Source: Triticum aestivum
Taxonomy: Eukaryota; Streptophyta; Magnoliopsida; Poales; Poaceae
DNA: 64,000 bases
NCBI RefSeq assembly: GCF_018294505.1
Contig: NC_057814.1
Location: forward strand, 293,647,160-293,711,159
Reading direction: 5' to 3'
Shown here: piece by piece, positions 21,560 to 34,038 of the stretch
How positions within the stretch are numbered: position 1 is the stretch's first letter
Layout of the letters: each line of letters opens with the position of its first letter
Translations under genes and position numbers: made by a program
The notes under the pieces: model-generated
What the model saw: the letters and a program-made list of their open reading frames with translations, nothing else
What the model was told of the DNA's origin: nothing
Database searches by the model: none

Positions 21560-22976
21560 TGGGCCCATATTCCGACAAATGGTTAGAAGCCATGAAATCC
21601 GAGATAGGATCCATGTATCAGAACAAAGCATGGACTTTGGTGAACTTGCCCGATGATCGGCAAGCCATTGAGATAAATGGATCTTTAAGAAGAAGACGGA
21701 CATGGACGGTAATGTTACCGTCTATAAAGCTCGACTTGTGGCAAAGAGTATTTTCACAAGTTCAAGGAGTTGACTACGATGAGATTTTCTCATCCGTAGC
21801 GATGCTTAAGTCCGTCGGAATCATGTTAGCATTAGCTGCATTTATGAAATCTGGCAGATGGATGTCAAAACAAGTTTCCTTACCAGTTTTCGTAAGGAAA
21901 GGTTGTATGTGATACAATCAGAAAGGTTTTGTCGATCCTAAGGATGCTAAAAGGTATGCTAGCTCCACCGATCCTTCCATGGACTAGAGCAAGCATCTCG
22001 GAGTCAGAATATACACTTTGATGGAGTGATCAAAGTTTTTGGGTTTATACAAAGTTTGTTAGAAACTTGTATTTACAATAAAGTGAGTGGGAGCGCTACA
22101 ACATTTCTGATAAGTATATGTGAATAACATATTGTTGATCCGAAATGATGTAGAATTTCTGGAAAGCATAAAGGGTTGTTTGAAAGGATTTTTTCGAAGG
22201 AAGACCTGGATAAAGCTGCTTGCATATTGGGCATCAAGATCTATAGAGATAGATCAAGACGCCTGATGATACTTTCAAAGAACGCACACCTTGACATGAT
22301 TTTGAAAGAGTTCAAAATAGATCAGCAAAGAAGGAGTTCCTGGCTGTGTTACAAGGTGTGAGTATTGAGTAAGACTCAAGACCTGACCACGGCAGAAGAG
22401 AGAGAAAGTACGAAGGTCGTCCCCTATGCTTTAGACGTAGGCTCTACAGTATGCTATGCTGTGTACCGCACTTGAAGTGTGCCTTGCCATGAGTTGGTCA
22501 AGGGGTACAATAGTGATCCGGGAATGGATCACATGACAGCGGTCGGCCTTATCCTTAGTATCTAGTGGACTAAGGAGTTTTCTCGATTATGGAGGTGAAA
22601 GGAGTTCGTCGTAAAGGGTTATGTCGATGCGAACATTGACACTAATCCGGATGACTCTGAGTAATGAACCGGATTCGTATAGTAGAGCAGTTATTTGAAA
22701 TGGCTCCAAGTAGCACGTGGTAGCATCCACAAGATGACACAGATATTCATAAAGCACACACGGGTCTGAAAGGTTCAGACCTGTTGACTAATAACCTCTC
22801 TCACAAGCATAACATGATCAAACCAGAACTCATTGAGTGTTAATCACATAGTGATGTGAACTAGATTGTTGACTCTAGTAAACTCTTTAGATGTCGGTCA
22901 CATGGTGATCTGACCTGTGAGTGTTAATCACATGGTGATGTGAACTAGATTATTGACTCTAGTGCAAGTGGGAGAC
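21560..22976 (+). pseudogene. Angela copy 1, 3' part of pol (RT/RNase H), broken
   Basis: Begins inside the Copia reverse transcriptase zone (GPYSDKWLEAMKSEI). Several stops and shifts follow, so only islands are readable: SSVAMLKSVGIMLALAA (about 21790), ACILGIKIYRDRSRRL (about 22210), and an RNase H-like block with DTNPDDSE (about 22640). It ends in the purine-rich GCAAGTGGGAGAC (22964-22976) just before the LTR. The duplicate at 28428-29846 has almost the same lesions, so the lesions predate the tandem event. Confidence 0.85.
22838..22961. repeat. 81-bp direct repeat before the Angela LTR
   Basis: GTGTTAATCACATAGTGATG at 22838 and GTGTTAATCACATGGTGATG at 22919, each followed by TGAACTAGATT. 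The same pair occurs at 29708 and 29789 in the second internal copy. A variant (GGTCACATGGTGATCTGACC) lies between. Confidence 0.8.
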
Positions 22977-24698
22977 TGTTGGAAATATGCCCTAGAGGCA
23001 ATAATAAATTGGTTATTATTATATTTCCTTGTTCATGATAATCATTTATTATCCATGCTAGAATTGTATTGATAGGAAACTCAGATACATGTGTGGATAC
23101 ATAGACAACACCATGTCCCTAGTAAGCCTCTAGTTGACTAGCTCGTTGATCAATAGATGGTTACGGTTTCCTGACCATGGACATTGGATGTCGTTGATAA
23201 CGGGATCACATCATTAGGAGAATGATGTGATGGACAAGACCCAATCCTAAGCCTAGCACAAGATCGTGTAGTTCGTTTGCTAAGAGCTTTTCTAATGTCA
23301 AGTATCATTTCCTTAGACCATGAGATTGTGCAACTCCCGGATACCGTAGGAATGCTTTGGGTGTACCAAACGTCACAACGTAACTGGGTGGCTATAAAGG
23401 TGCACTACAGGTATCTCCGAAAGTGTCTGTTGGGTTGGCACGAATCGAGACTGGGATTTGTCACTCCGTGTAAACGGAGAGGTATCTCTGGGCCCACTCG
23501 GTAGGACATCATCATAATGTGCACAATGTGACCAAGGAGTTGATCACGGGATGATGTGTTACGGAACGAGTAAAGAGACTTGCCGGTAACGAGATTGAAC
23601 AAGGTATCGGGATACCGACGATCGAATCTCGGGCAAGTACATACCGATAGACAAAGGGAATTGTATACGGGATTGATTGAATCCTCGACATCGTGGTTCA
23701 TCCGATGAGATCATCGAGGAGCATGTGGGAGCCAACATGGGTATCCAGATCCCGCTGTTGGTTATTGACCGGAGAGTCGTCTCGGTCATGTCTGCGTGTC
23801 TCCCGAACCCGTAGGGTCTACACACTTAAGGTTCGGTGACGCTAGGGTTGTAGAGATATTAGTATGCGGTAACCCGAAAGTTGTTCGGAGTCCCGGATGA
23901 GATCCCGGACGTCACGAGGAGTTCCGGAATGGTCCGGAGGTAAAGATTTATATATGGGAAGTCTTATTTTGGTCGCCGGAAAAGTTTCGCGCATTATCGG
24001 TATTGTACCGGGAGTGCCGAAAGGGGTCCGGGGGTCCACCAAGGGGTCCACCAGCCCCGGGGGGCCACATGGGCTGTAGGGGTGTGCGCCTTGGCCTATA
24101 TGGGCCAAGGGCACCAGCCCCAAGAGGCCCATGCGCCAAGAGATAAGGGAAAGGGAGAGTCCTAAAGGGGGAAGGCACCTCCGAGGTGCCTTGGGGAGGA
24201 TGGACTCCTCCCTGGCCGCACCCTTCCTTGGAGGAAGGGCCAAGGCTGCGCCCCCCCTCTCCCTTGGCCCTATATATAGTGGGGGGAGGGAGGGCAGCAA
24301 TACCTAAGCCCTGGCGCCTCCCTCTCCCTCCCGTGACACATCTCCCTCCTCCCGCAGCGCTTGGCGAAGCCCTGTTGGAATCCCGCTACTTCCACCACCA
24401 CGCCGTCGTGCTGCTGGATCTCCATCAACCTCTCCTCCCCCTTGCTGGATCAAGAAGGAGGAGACGTCGCTGCTCCGTACGTGTGTTGAACGCGGAGGTG
24501 CCGTCCGTTCGGCGCTAGGATCATCGGTGATTTGGATCACGACGAGTACGACTCCATCAACCCCGTTCTCTTGAACGCTTCCGCTCGCGATCTACAAGGG
24601 TATGTAGATGCACTCCTTCCCTCTCGTTGCTAGTAAACTCCATAGATTGATCTTGGTGATGCGTAGAAAATTTTGAATTTCTGCTACGTTCCCCAACA
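22977..24698 (+). repeat. Angela LTR 1 (1722 bp)
   Basis: Starts TGTTGGAAATATG and ends CCCCAACA. Carries a TATATATAG promoter box at 24271-24279 in a GC-rich context, as in BARE-1. By eye it differs from LTR 2 at roughly ten positions (for example near 23033, 23640, 24372, 24399 and 24460). Here it is the shared middle LTR of the array: the 3' LTR of the left copy and the 5' LTR of the right copy. Confidence 0.92.
24271..24279 (+). promoter_or_regulatory. TATA box of Angela LTR 1
   Basis: TATATATAG preceded by a CCCTTGGCCC block. The equivalent in LTR 2 is at 31141-31149. BARE-1-type LTRs use a TATA box in this position to start transcription of the element. Confidence 0.7.
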
Positions 24699-24716
24699 GT
24701 GGCATCATGAGCTAGG
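24699..24716 (+). other. Angela primer-binding site, degenerate
   Basis: TGGCATCATGAGC directly follows the LTR (after one G). It matches the complement of plant initiator-Met tRNA 3' end (TGGTATCAGAGC) with two mismatches plus a one-base offset, so it is a weakened site. Confidence 0.7.
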
Positions 24717-25673
24717 TCTATGCGTAGTTTCTATGCACGAGTAGAACACAAAGTAGTTGTGGGCGTCGATTTTGTCAATTTACTTGCCGTTACTAGTCTT
24801 ATCTTGATTCGGCGGCATCGTGGGATGAAGCGGCCCGGACCGACCTTACACGTACACTTACGTGAGACAGGTTCCACCGACTGACATGCACTAGTTGCAT
24901 AAGGTGGCTAGCGGGTGTCTGTCTCTCCCACTTTAGTCGGATCGGATTCGATGAAAAGGGTCCTTATGAAGGGTAAATAGAAATTGGCATATCACGTTGT
25001 GGCTTTTGCGTAGGTAAGAAACGTTCTTGCTAGAAACCCATAGCAGCCACGTAAAACATGCAACAACAATTAGAGGACGTCTAACTTGTTTTTGCAGGGT
25101 ATGCTATGTGATGTGATATGGCCAAAAGGATGTGATGAATGATATATGTGATGTATGAGATTGATCATGTTCTTGTAATAGGAATCACGACTTGCATGTC
25201 GATGAGTATGACAACCGGCAGGAGCCATAGGAGTTGTCTTAATTTATTGTATGACCTGCGTGTCAATGAAAACGCCATGTAATTACTTTACTTTATTGCT
25301 AACCGTTAGCCATAGTAGTAGAAGTAATAGTTGGCGAGACAACTTCATGAAGACACAATGATGGAGATCATGATGATGGAGATCATGGTGTCATGCCGGT
25401 GACGAAGGTGATCATGCCGCGCCTCGAAGATGGAGATCAAAGGCGCAAGATGATATTGGCCATATCACGTCACTTTATGATTTGCATGTGATGTTTGTCA
25501 TGTTTACATCTTATTTGCTTAGAACGACGGTAGCATAAATAAGATGATCCCTCACTAAAATTTCAAGAGACGTGTTCCCCCTAACTGTGCACCGTTGCGA
25601 AGGTTCGTTGTTTCGAAGCACCACGTGATGATCGGGTGTGATAGATTCTAACGTTCGAATACAACGGGTGTTG

Positions 25674-25769
25674 ACGAGCCTAGCATGTACAGACATGGCC
25701 TCGGAACACATGCGAAACACTTAGGTTGACTTGACGAGCCTAGCATGTACAGACATGGCCTCGGAACAC
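25674..25769. repeat. Direct duplication in Angela leader, about 60 bp
   Basis: GACGAGCCTAGCATGTACAG followed by ACATGGCCTCGGAACACA appears twice, starting at about 25674 and 25734. It lies in the untranslated leader ahead of the gag zone. Confidence 0.85.
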
Positions 25770-26029
25770 AAGAGATCGAAAGGTCGAACATGAGTCGTAT
25801 AGTAGATGCGATCAACATGGAGATGTTCACCGATGATGACTAGTCCGTCTCACGTGATGATCGGACACGGCCTAGTTTGACTCGGATCATGTATCACTTA
25901 GATGACTAGAGGGATGTCTATCTGAGTGGGAGTTCATTAAATCAGATGAACTTCATTATCATGAACATAGTCAAAAGGTCTTTGCAAATTATGTCATAGC
26001 TTACGCTTTAGTTCTACTGTTTAAGATAT

Positions 26030-29000
26030 GTTCCTAGAGAAAATTTAGTTGAAAGTTGATAGTAGCAATTATGCGGACTGGGTCCGTAAACTGAGGATTG
26101 TCCTCATTGCTGCACAGAAGGCTTATGTCCTTAATGCACCGCTCGGTGTGCTGAACCTCAGCGTCGTCTGTAGATGTTGCGAAACATCTGACATACACGT
26201 TTTGATGACTACGTGATAGTTCAGTGCGTAATGCTAACGGTTTAGAATTGTGGCACCAAAGACGTTTTTGAAACGTCGCAGAACATATGAGATGTTCCGA
26301 AGACTGAAATTGGGATTTCAGACTAGTGCCCACGTCAAGAGGTATGAGACCTCTGACAAGTTTCTTAAGCCTGCAAACTAAGGGAGAAAAGCTCAATCGT
26401 TGAGCATGTGCTCAGATTGTCTGAGTACTACAATCGCTTGAATCGAGTGGGAGTTAATCTTCCAGATGAGATAGTGATGGTTCTCCATAGTCACTGCCAC
26501 CAAGCTATTAGAGCTTCGTGATGAACTATAACATATCAGGGATAGACATGATGATCCTTGAGCAACTCGCGATGTTTGACACCGCGAAAGTAGAAATCAA
26601 GAAGGAGCATCAATTGTTGATGGTTAGTAAAACCACTAGTTTCAAGAAGGGCAAGGGCAAAAGGGATACTTCATGAAACAGCAAATCATTTGCTGCTCTA
26701 GTGAAGAATCCCAAGGTTGAACCCAAACCCGAGACTAAGTGCTTCTGTAATGAGGGGAACGGTCACTGAAGCAGAACTACCCTAGATACTTGGTAGATGA
26801 GAAGGCAGGCAAGGTCGACAGAAGTATATTGGATATACATTATATGAATGTGTACTTTACTAGTACTCCTAGCAGCACCAGGGTATTAGATACCGGTTCG
26901 GTTGCTAAGTGTTAGTAACTCGAAATAAAAGCTGCGGAATAAACGGAGACTAGCTAAAGGTGAGATGACGATATGTGTTGGAAGTGTTTCCAAGGTTGAT
27001 GTGATCAAGCATCGCATGCTCCCTCTACCATCGAGATTTGGTGTTTGCGTTGAGCATAACATGATTGGATTATGTTTATCGCAATACGGTTATTCATTTA
27101 AGGAGAATAATGGTTACTCTGTTTATTTGAATAATACCTTCAATGGTCTTGCACCTAAAATGAATCTCGATCGCAGTGATACACATGTTCGTGCCAAAAG
27201 ATATAAAATAGTAATGATAGTACCACATACTTGTGGCACTGCCATTTGAGTCATATTGGTATAGAACGCATGAAGAAGCTCCATGTAGATGGATCTTTGG
27301 ACTCACTCGTTTTTGAAAAGATTGAGACATGCGAACCATGTCTATTGGTATATATGCATGAAGAAACTCCATGCAGATGGATCGTTTGGACTCACTTGAT
27401 TTTGAATCACTTGAGACATGCAAATCATACCACATGGGCAAGATGACTGAAAGGCCTCGTTTTCAGTAAGATGGAACAAGAGAGCAACTTGTTGGAAGTA
27501 ATACATTTTGATGTATGCAGTCCAATGAGTGCTGAGGCATGCAGTGGATATCGTTATGTTCTTACTTCACAGATGATTTGAGTAGATGCTGAGTGTATTT
27601 ACTTGATGAAACACAAGTCTGAATTATTGAAAGGTTCAAGTAATTTCAGAGTGAAGTTGAAGATCGTCGTGACAAGAGGATAAAATGTCTGTGATATGAT
27701 CATAGAGATGAGTATCTGAGTTACGAGTTTGGCACACAATTAAGACATTGTGGAAAGTGTTTCACAATTAATACCGCCTGGAACACCACAGTGTGATGGT
27801 GTGTCCGAACATCATAACTGCACCCTATTGGATATGGTGCATACCATGATGTCTCTTATCGAATTACCACTATCGTTTATGGGTTAGGCATTAGAGACAA
27901 CCGCATTCACTTTAAATAGGGCACCACGCAATTCCGTTGAGACGACACCGTTTAGAGAAACCTAAGTTGTCGTTTCTTAAAAGTTTGGGGCTGCGATGCT
28001 TATGTGAAAAAGTTTCAGGCTGATAAGCTCGAACCCAAAGCGGATAAATGCATCTTCATAGAATACCCAAAACAGTTGGGTATACCTCCTATTTCAGATC
28101 TGGAAGCAAAGTAATTGCTTCTAGAAACGAGTCCTTTCTCGAGGAAAAGTTTCTCTCGAAAGAATTGAGTGGGAGGATGGTGGAGACTTGATAAGGTTAT
28201 TGAACCGTCACTTCAACTAGTGTGTAGCAGGGCACAGGAAGTTGTTCCTGTGGCACCTACACCAATTGAAGTGGAAGCTTATGATAGTGATCATGAAACT
28301 TCGGATCAAGTCACTACCAAACCTCGTAGGACGACGAGGATGCGTACTACTTCAGAGTAATGCGTAATCCTGTCTTGGAAGTCATGTTGTTCGACAACGA
28401 TGAACCTATGAGCTATGAAGAAGCGATCGTGGGCCCATATTCTGACAAATGGTTAGAAGCCATGAAATCGGAGATAGGATCCATGTATCAGAACAAAGCA
28501 TGGACTTTGGTGAACTTGCCCGATGATCGGCAAGCCATTGAGATAAATGGATCTTTAAGAAGAAGACGGACATGGACAGTAATGTTACCGTCTATAAAGC
28601 TCGACTTGTGGCAAAGAGTATTTTCACAAGTTCAAGGAGTTGACTACGATGAGATTTTCTCATCCGTAGCGATGCTTAAGTCCGTCGGAATCATGTTAGC
28701 ATTAGCTGCATTTATGAAATCTGGCAGATGGATGTCAAAACAAGTTTCCTTACCAGTTTTCGTAAGGAAAGGTTGTATGTGATACAATCAGAAAGGTTTT
28801 GTCGATCCTAAGGATGCTAAAAGGTATGCTAGCTCCAGCGATCCTTCCATGGACTAGAGCAAGCATCTCGGAGTCAGAATATACGCTTTGATGGAGTGAT
28901 CAAAGTTTTTGGGTTTATACAAAGTTTGTTAGAAACTTGTATTTACAATAAAGTGAGTGGGAGCGCTACAACATTTCTGATAAGTATATGTGAATGACAT

Positions 29001-29846
29001 ATTGTTGATCCGAAATGATGTAAATTTCTGGAAAGCATAAAGGGTTGTTTGAAAGGAGTTTTTCAAAGGAAGACCTGGATAAAGCTGCTTACATATTGGG
29101 CATCAAGATCTATAGAGATAGATCAAGACGCCTGATGATACTTTCAAAGAACGCACACCTTGACATGATTTTGAAAGAGTTCAAAATAGATCAGCAAAGA
29201 AGGAGTTCTTGGCTGTGTTACAAGGTGTGAGTATTGAGTAAGACTCAAGACCTGACCACAGCAGAAGAGAGAGAAAGGACGAAGGTCGTCCCCTATGCTT
29301 TAGACGTAGGCTCTACAGTATGCTATGCTGTGTACCGCACATGAAGTGTGCCTTGCCATGAGTTGGTCAAGGGGTACAATAGTGATCCGGGAATGGATCA
29401 CATGACAGCGGTCGAACTTATCCTTAGTATCTAGTGGACTAAGGAATTTTCTCGATTATGGAGGTGAAAAGGAGTTCGTCGTAAAGGGTTACGTCGATGC
29501 GAACTTTGACACTAATCCGGATGACTCTGAGTAGTAAACCGGATTCGTATAGTAGAGCAGTTATTTGAAATGGCTCCAAGTAGCGCGTGGTAGCATCCAC
29601 AAGATGACATAGATATTCGTAAAGCACACACGGATCTGAAAGGTTCAGACCCGTTGACTAATAACCTCTCTCACAAGCATAACATGATCAAACCAGAACT
29701 CATTGAGTGTTAATCACATAGTGATGTGAACTAGATTGTTGACTCTAGTAAACTCTTTGGATGTTGGTCACATGGTGATGTGACCTGTGAGTGTTAATCA
29801 CATGGTGATGTGAACTAGATTATTGACTCTAGTGCAAGTGGGAGAC
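26030..29846 (+). pseudogene. Angela copy 2 gag-pol, heavily interrupted
   Basis: Domain order is Copia: gag, protease, integrase, RT, RNase H. Gag starts near 26030 and has a damaged zinc-knuckle zone (CFCNEGNGH then a stop, about 26739-26770). A protease active-site-like VLDTGS lies at about 26883. The pre-integrase HCHLSHIGIERMKKLH at about 27233 is followed by an integrase block HFDVCSPMSAEACSGY (about 27507). The RT zone opens with NEPMSYEEAIVGPYSD (about 28382) and RNase H has DTNPDDSE (about 29508). The purine tract is at 29834-29846. Many stops and shifts lie between these islands, so no functional polyprotein can be made. Confidence 0.85.
27268..27425 (+). repeat. 87-bp tandem duplication within the Angela integrase zone
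   Basis: CATGAAGAAGCTCCATGTAG at about 27269 is repeated as CATGAAGAAACTCCATGCAG at about 27356. Both are followed by ATGGATC, TTGGACTCAC and a GAGACATGC block. The period of 87 keeps phase but duplicates part of the pre-integrase to integrase linker. Confidence 0.8.
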
Positions 29847-31569
29847 TGTTGGAAATATGCCCTAGAGGCAATAATAAATTGGTTATTATTATATTTCCTT
29901 GTTCATGATAATCGTTTATTATCCATGCTAGAATTGTATTGATAGGAAACTCAGATACATGTGTGGATACATAGACAACACCATGTCCCTAGTAAGCCTC
30001 TAGTTGACTAGCTCGTTGATCAATAGATGGTTACGGTTTCCTGACCATGGACATTGGATGTCGTTGATAACGGGATCACATCATTAGGAGAATGATGTGA
30101 TGGACAAGACCCAATCCTAAGCCTAGCACAAGATCGTGTAGTTCGTTTGCTAAGAGCTTTTCTAATGTCAAGTATCATTTCCTTAGACCATGAGATTGTG
30201 CAACTCCCGGATACCGTAGGAATGCTTTGGGTGTACCAAACGTCACAACGTAACTGGGTGGCTATAAAGGTGCACTACAGGTATCTCCGAAAGTGTCTGT
30301 TGGGTTGGCACGAATCGAGACTGGGATTTGTCACTCCGTGTAAACGGAGAGGTATCTCTGGGCCCACTCGGTAGGACATCATCATAATGTGCACAATGTG
30401 ACCAAGGAGTTGATCACGGGATGATGTGTTACGGAACGAGTAAAGAGACTTGCCGGTAACGAGATTGAACAAGGTATCGGGATACCGACGATCGAATCTC
30501 GGGCAAGTAACATACCGGTAGACAAAGGGAATTGTATACGGGATTGATTGAATCCTCGACATCGTGGTTCATCCGATGAGATCATCGAGGAGCATGTGGG
30601 AGCCAACATGGGTATCCAGATCCCGCTGTTGGTTATTGACCGGAGAGTCGTCTCGGTCATGTCTGCGTGTCTCCCGAACCCGTAGGGTCTACACACTTAA
30701 GGTTCGGTGACGCTAGGGTTGTAGAGATATTAGTATGCGGTAACCCGAAAGTTGTTCGGAGTCCCGGATGAGATCCCGGACGTCACGAGGAGTTCCGGAA
30801 TGGTCCGGAGGTAAAGATTTATATATGGGAAGTCTTATTTTGGTCGCCGGAAAAGTTTCGCGCATTATCGGTATTGTACCGGGAGTGCCGAAAGGGGTCC
30901 GGGGGTCCACCAAGGGGTCCACCAGCCCCGGGGGGCCACATGGGCTGTAGGGGTGTGCGCCTTGGCCTATATGGGCCAAGGGCACCAGCCCCAAGAGGCC
31001 CATGCGCCAAGAGATAAGGGAAAGGGAGAGTCCTAAAGGGGGAAGGCACCTCCGAGGTGCCTTGGGGAGGATGGACTCCTCCCTGGCCGCACCCTTCCTT
31101 GGAGGAAGGGCCAAGGCTGCGCCCCCCTCTCCCTTGGCCCTATATATAGTGGGGGGAGGGAGGGCAGCAATACCTAAGCCCTGGCGCCTCCCTCTCCCTC
31201 CCGTGACACATCTCCCTCCTCCCGCAGCGCTTGGCGAAGCCCAGTTGGAATCCCGCTACTTCCACCAGCACGCCGTCGTGCTGCTGGATCTCCATCAACC
31301 TCTCCTCCCCCCTTGCTGGATCAAGAAAGAGGAGACGTCACTGCTCCGTACGTGTGTTGAACGCGGAGGTGCCGTCCGTTCGGCGCTAGGATCATCGGTG
31401 ATTTGGATCACGACGAGTACGACTCCATCAACCCCGTTCTCTTGAACGCTTCCGCTCGTGATCTACAAGGGTATGTAGATGCACTCCTTCCCTCTCGTTG
31501 CTAGTAAACTCCATAGATTGATCTTGGTGATGCGTAGAAAATTTTGAATTTCTGCTACGTTCCCCAACA
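29847..31569 (+). repeat. Angela LTR 2 (1723 bp)
   Basis: Same termini as LTR 1, with a TATA box at 31141-31149. The base following the LTR begins TCTCCTACCATAAATG of E1 internal 1. The same E1 site without an insert reads ACCAACATCTCC at 38997-39007, so the expected 5-bp duplication is TCTCC, of which only the right copy survives. Confidence 0.92.
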
Positions 31570-34038
31570 TCTCCTACCATAAATGAATTTTAAAGAGCAT
31601 CCTTACAAAGTAGGATTGAACGGAGTTGTTGGAAAACCAACAACGAAAAGAACAAGCTTGTTGTGGGCTTATGGAACACATCTCAAAACTATGAGGTGAC
31701 AACCCGCCACTAACGGAAACAATTGCTTGCTTGAGATCAACGAAGAGATGAAAAGTTCTCTCGCCGAGAGGATAGGAGAAAACATGGATCATTGATAAGC
31801 ACCATAATAGCAACATTCCTTCGAGAAGGCTTTAATTGAAATCTATACCAGGATAACTCCAACAAAGAGATTATTATGGGTTGAAACAACTCATTGACGA
31901 AGAAAATATGATGGGTGTAAATATCTCATTCTTGACAACTTGTGAATCATGAAACATGAAGAAAATTATCAAGAATGACATAACACCACCTCAAAAGATA
32001 AGAGAGAAAGAATTGCACTTCGGAATGCAAGATGAAGAATGCTTGAACTCCTCCAACAAGAATCTTGAAGAACACTTTGAGAATGAATTAAATCCTTGAT
32101 GAACCACCATGTAGAGCCTCCATGAAGAACTCCGGTAATAAAAGGATGCTAAAAAGAAAGAGAAGTTGACAACACAAGGTGAAGCCTTGCAATGATTTAG
32201 ATGGAGCTTCGGGATGATATAATCGATAAAACTTGGAACTCCGGAAAGAAATTGAGGCACTCCGGAACCCTGAAGAATAGAAAGGTTGAATCAACAATGA
32301 AAAGAATTCGAAAGATCTTGGAGAAAGACATATGACTGATGATAACTCATTCTTACGTCAAACTTTTAAATAAATTTGAGAATAGCTCCGGGAAAAGTTA
32401 GAAGAGTCAGGTAAGATCCTGGGAAAAGACCTGTGGGTGAGGGCCCACTCAAAAGATACACTGTTGAATGATTAAAAGAAAGATTGCGTCGGTTGAATGA
32501 AATGGCTCAAAAGAGATAACAACCTCGAGATAGCTTGAACGGATTGGGAATGAAATGCGAATCTTCTGAGATATCTTCAGCACTCCAGATAACATGAATA
32601 GCAAGAGGTGGATGATTAAGAGATGCATCGACATGAGAAAGCATTTGAAACGAGGAAAAGAATACAATCAACACTAAAAGCTTCACTTGAGTCCACCGGA
32701 GAAGAAAAAGAATGAAGAATAATAAACTTGAAACTCCGTTAGTATCCTCATGGGAAATCACCGGATAAGAACATTTATGGAAAAGAATGGAGAAACTTCA
32801 CCTCCATAAGATGGATACATGATTAAGAAATCTGAGTCCTTGAAGAAAGAGGGTGGGAGGGTGGGAAAAAAAAGGCAACTTGGGTCGGATGAAATGAACA
32901 CCGTTGAGAAAAAGCTTAGAACTGATCTTGCGAATGTTGGAAGGACTAGATGCACTTGAAGAGAAACACGCCGGTTGGAAAGAATTGGGATGACAATTTC
33001 GATGATCGAAAGGATTAGTATTCACATAGCAATATGAGAACACCGTTTAGGAAAGGTATGGAATCAACACTTGTCATTGAAGTAACTCGAATACCACAAA
33101 ACAAAAAACGAAGGATTTGGCTTGCAAAATAAGCCGGAACAAACATATGATAGAGATTTCGTCCGAAGTTTTCGTGGTGGGGCCCACACGGGCTCGATCG
33201 TACAACACCATCATGTACAAGGCAGTGCACATGACATACGAAGCGTCCCCGAGTCGGCATAGCCAAGGACTCTTTAAGACACTACGAGAACACTGTAAAA
33301 CCAACCGTGGAAAGGCGGACCACTAGACGTCGAACCCCAATCTCATCTCATGCATCTGTCGGAAAGATATCCTAGGAGCTACTTGAATTCCCACTTATAA
33401 ACTCCCGACACTTTCTGGTTATGCAATCAGGTGTTGGGGATACAGGGGACACAAAATATATCACCCAAACTAACAATACCTAGATCCAGCTGTATCCATC
33501 CTTCAACACATAACCAAGAAACCTTCGGAAATCATTTACCTCAACCTTCGAAAAGTATCCGTTATACGAGTTATGGCAATACTTCCGAACTCCCGCCCCA
33601 GTACTGGGTGGCGTGGAGGTGATCTCACCAACAACTGCATAAAAGAGATTTTCGATGTCGGCGAAACTCAGGTATTCCAGAACTGCAACGATAAAATTGT
33701 GACGACAACACCTCGGAGCTCAACTCCCCGGGACACTGCCACAACCCCTAAATGTCAGGAGGCACCAAGAACAATGTTCTCGTCACAAAACCATCGGAAC
33801 GATTCCAAGATACCCGCGTGATCCTAAATTTTTTTTTTGAAATTTGAGGAGAAAAGAGTCAAAACTTGTACGTCAGGAGGCCTCACCATAGCGACGAAGG
33901 GACTGAGGAGTAAAAAGAATCCGACTCTCCGATATATATAATCCTAAGACTCAAAACATTTTTGTTCTAGACTCAACAACGCCAGCGATTCAATCAAGCA
34001 GGGGGCTCCTAAGTCGGGGATGGCTCTGATTACCAACT
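31570..34038 (-). mobile_element. E1 internal region 1, truncated
   Basis: Collinear with 39003-41471 of internal 2 but lacking the 716 bp adjoining LTR A. No gag or pol motif is readable on either strand. The part near 31570-33050 is A-rich on plus (T-rich on the element strand) with recurring ACTCCGG-type words; the part at 33420-33830 is of mixed composition. It ends at the primer-binding site beside LTR B. Confidence 0.75.
34016..34038 (-). other. E1 primer-binding site next to LTR B
   Basis: On the minus strand, directly after the LTR, the sequence reads AAGTTGGTAATCAGAGCCAT. It is the plant initiator-Met tRNA complement TGGTATCAGAGCCA with one extra A. The site beside LTR C (41453-41471) reads TGGTAATCATTGCCAT and is further decayed, sharing the extra A. 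Confidence 0.75.

Larger units (their letters stand above)
21560..31569 (+). mobile_element. Tandem Angela/BARE-type Copia array, 5' end deleted
   Basis: Order: partial internal (21560-22976), LTR (22977-24698), full-length internal (24699-29846), LTR (29847-31569). LTRs begin TGTTGGAAATATGCCC and end CGTTCCCCAACA, as in Triticeae BARE-1/WIS/Angela. The two internal 3' parts and the two LTRs are almost identical at an offset of about 6870 bp. The left edge is a fusion of E1 LTR A to the reverse transcriptase zone. The right edge meets E1 internal sequence at a site intact in internal 2 (39002/39003). Frames for gag, protease, integrase and polymerase are all interrupted. Confidence 0.9.

Noticed and set aside
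34016..34038. tRNA gene signal near LTRs
   Set aside because: Only the short complement of the initiator-Met tRNA 3' end is present (primer-binding site), with no cloverleaf.
31570..34038. Small frames in the E1 interior as genes
   Set aside because: They are short, not conserved in phase between the two interiors, and have no domain. They reflect T-rich element-strand composition.
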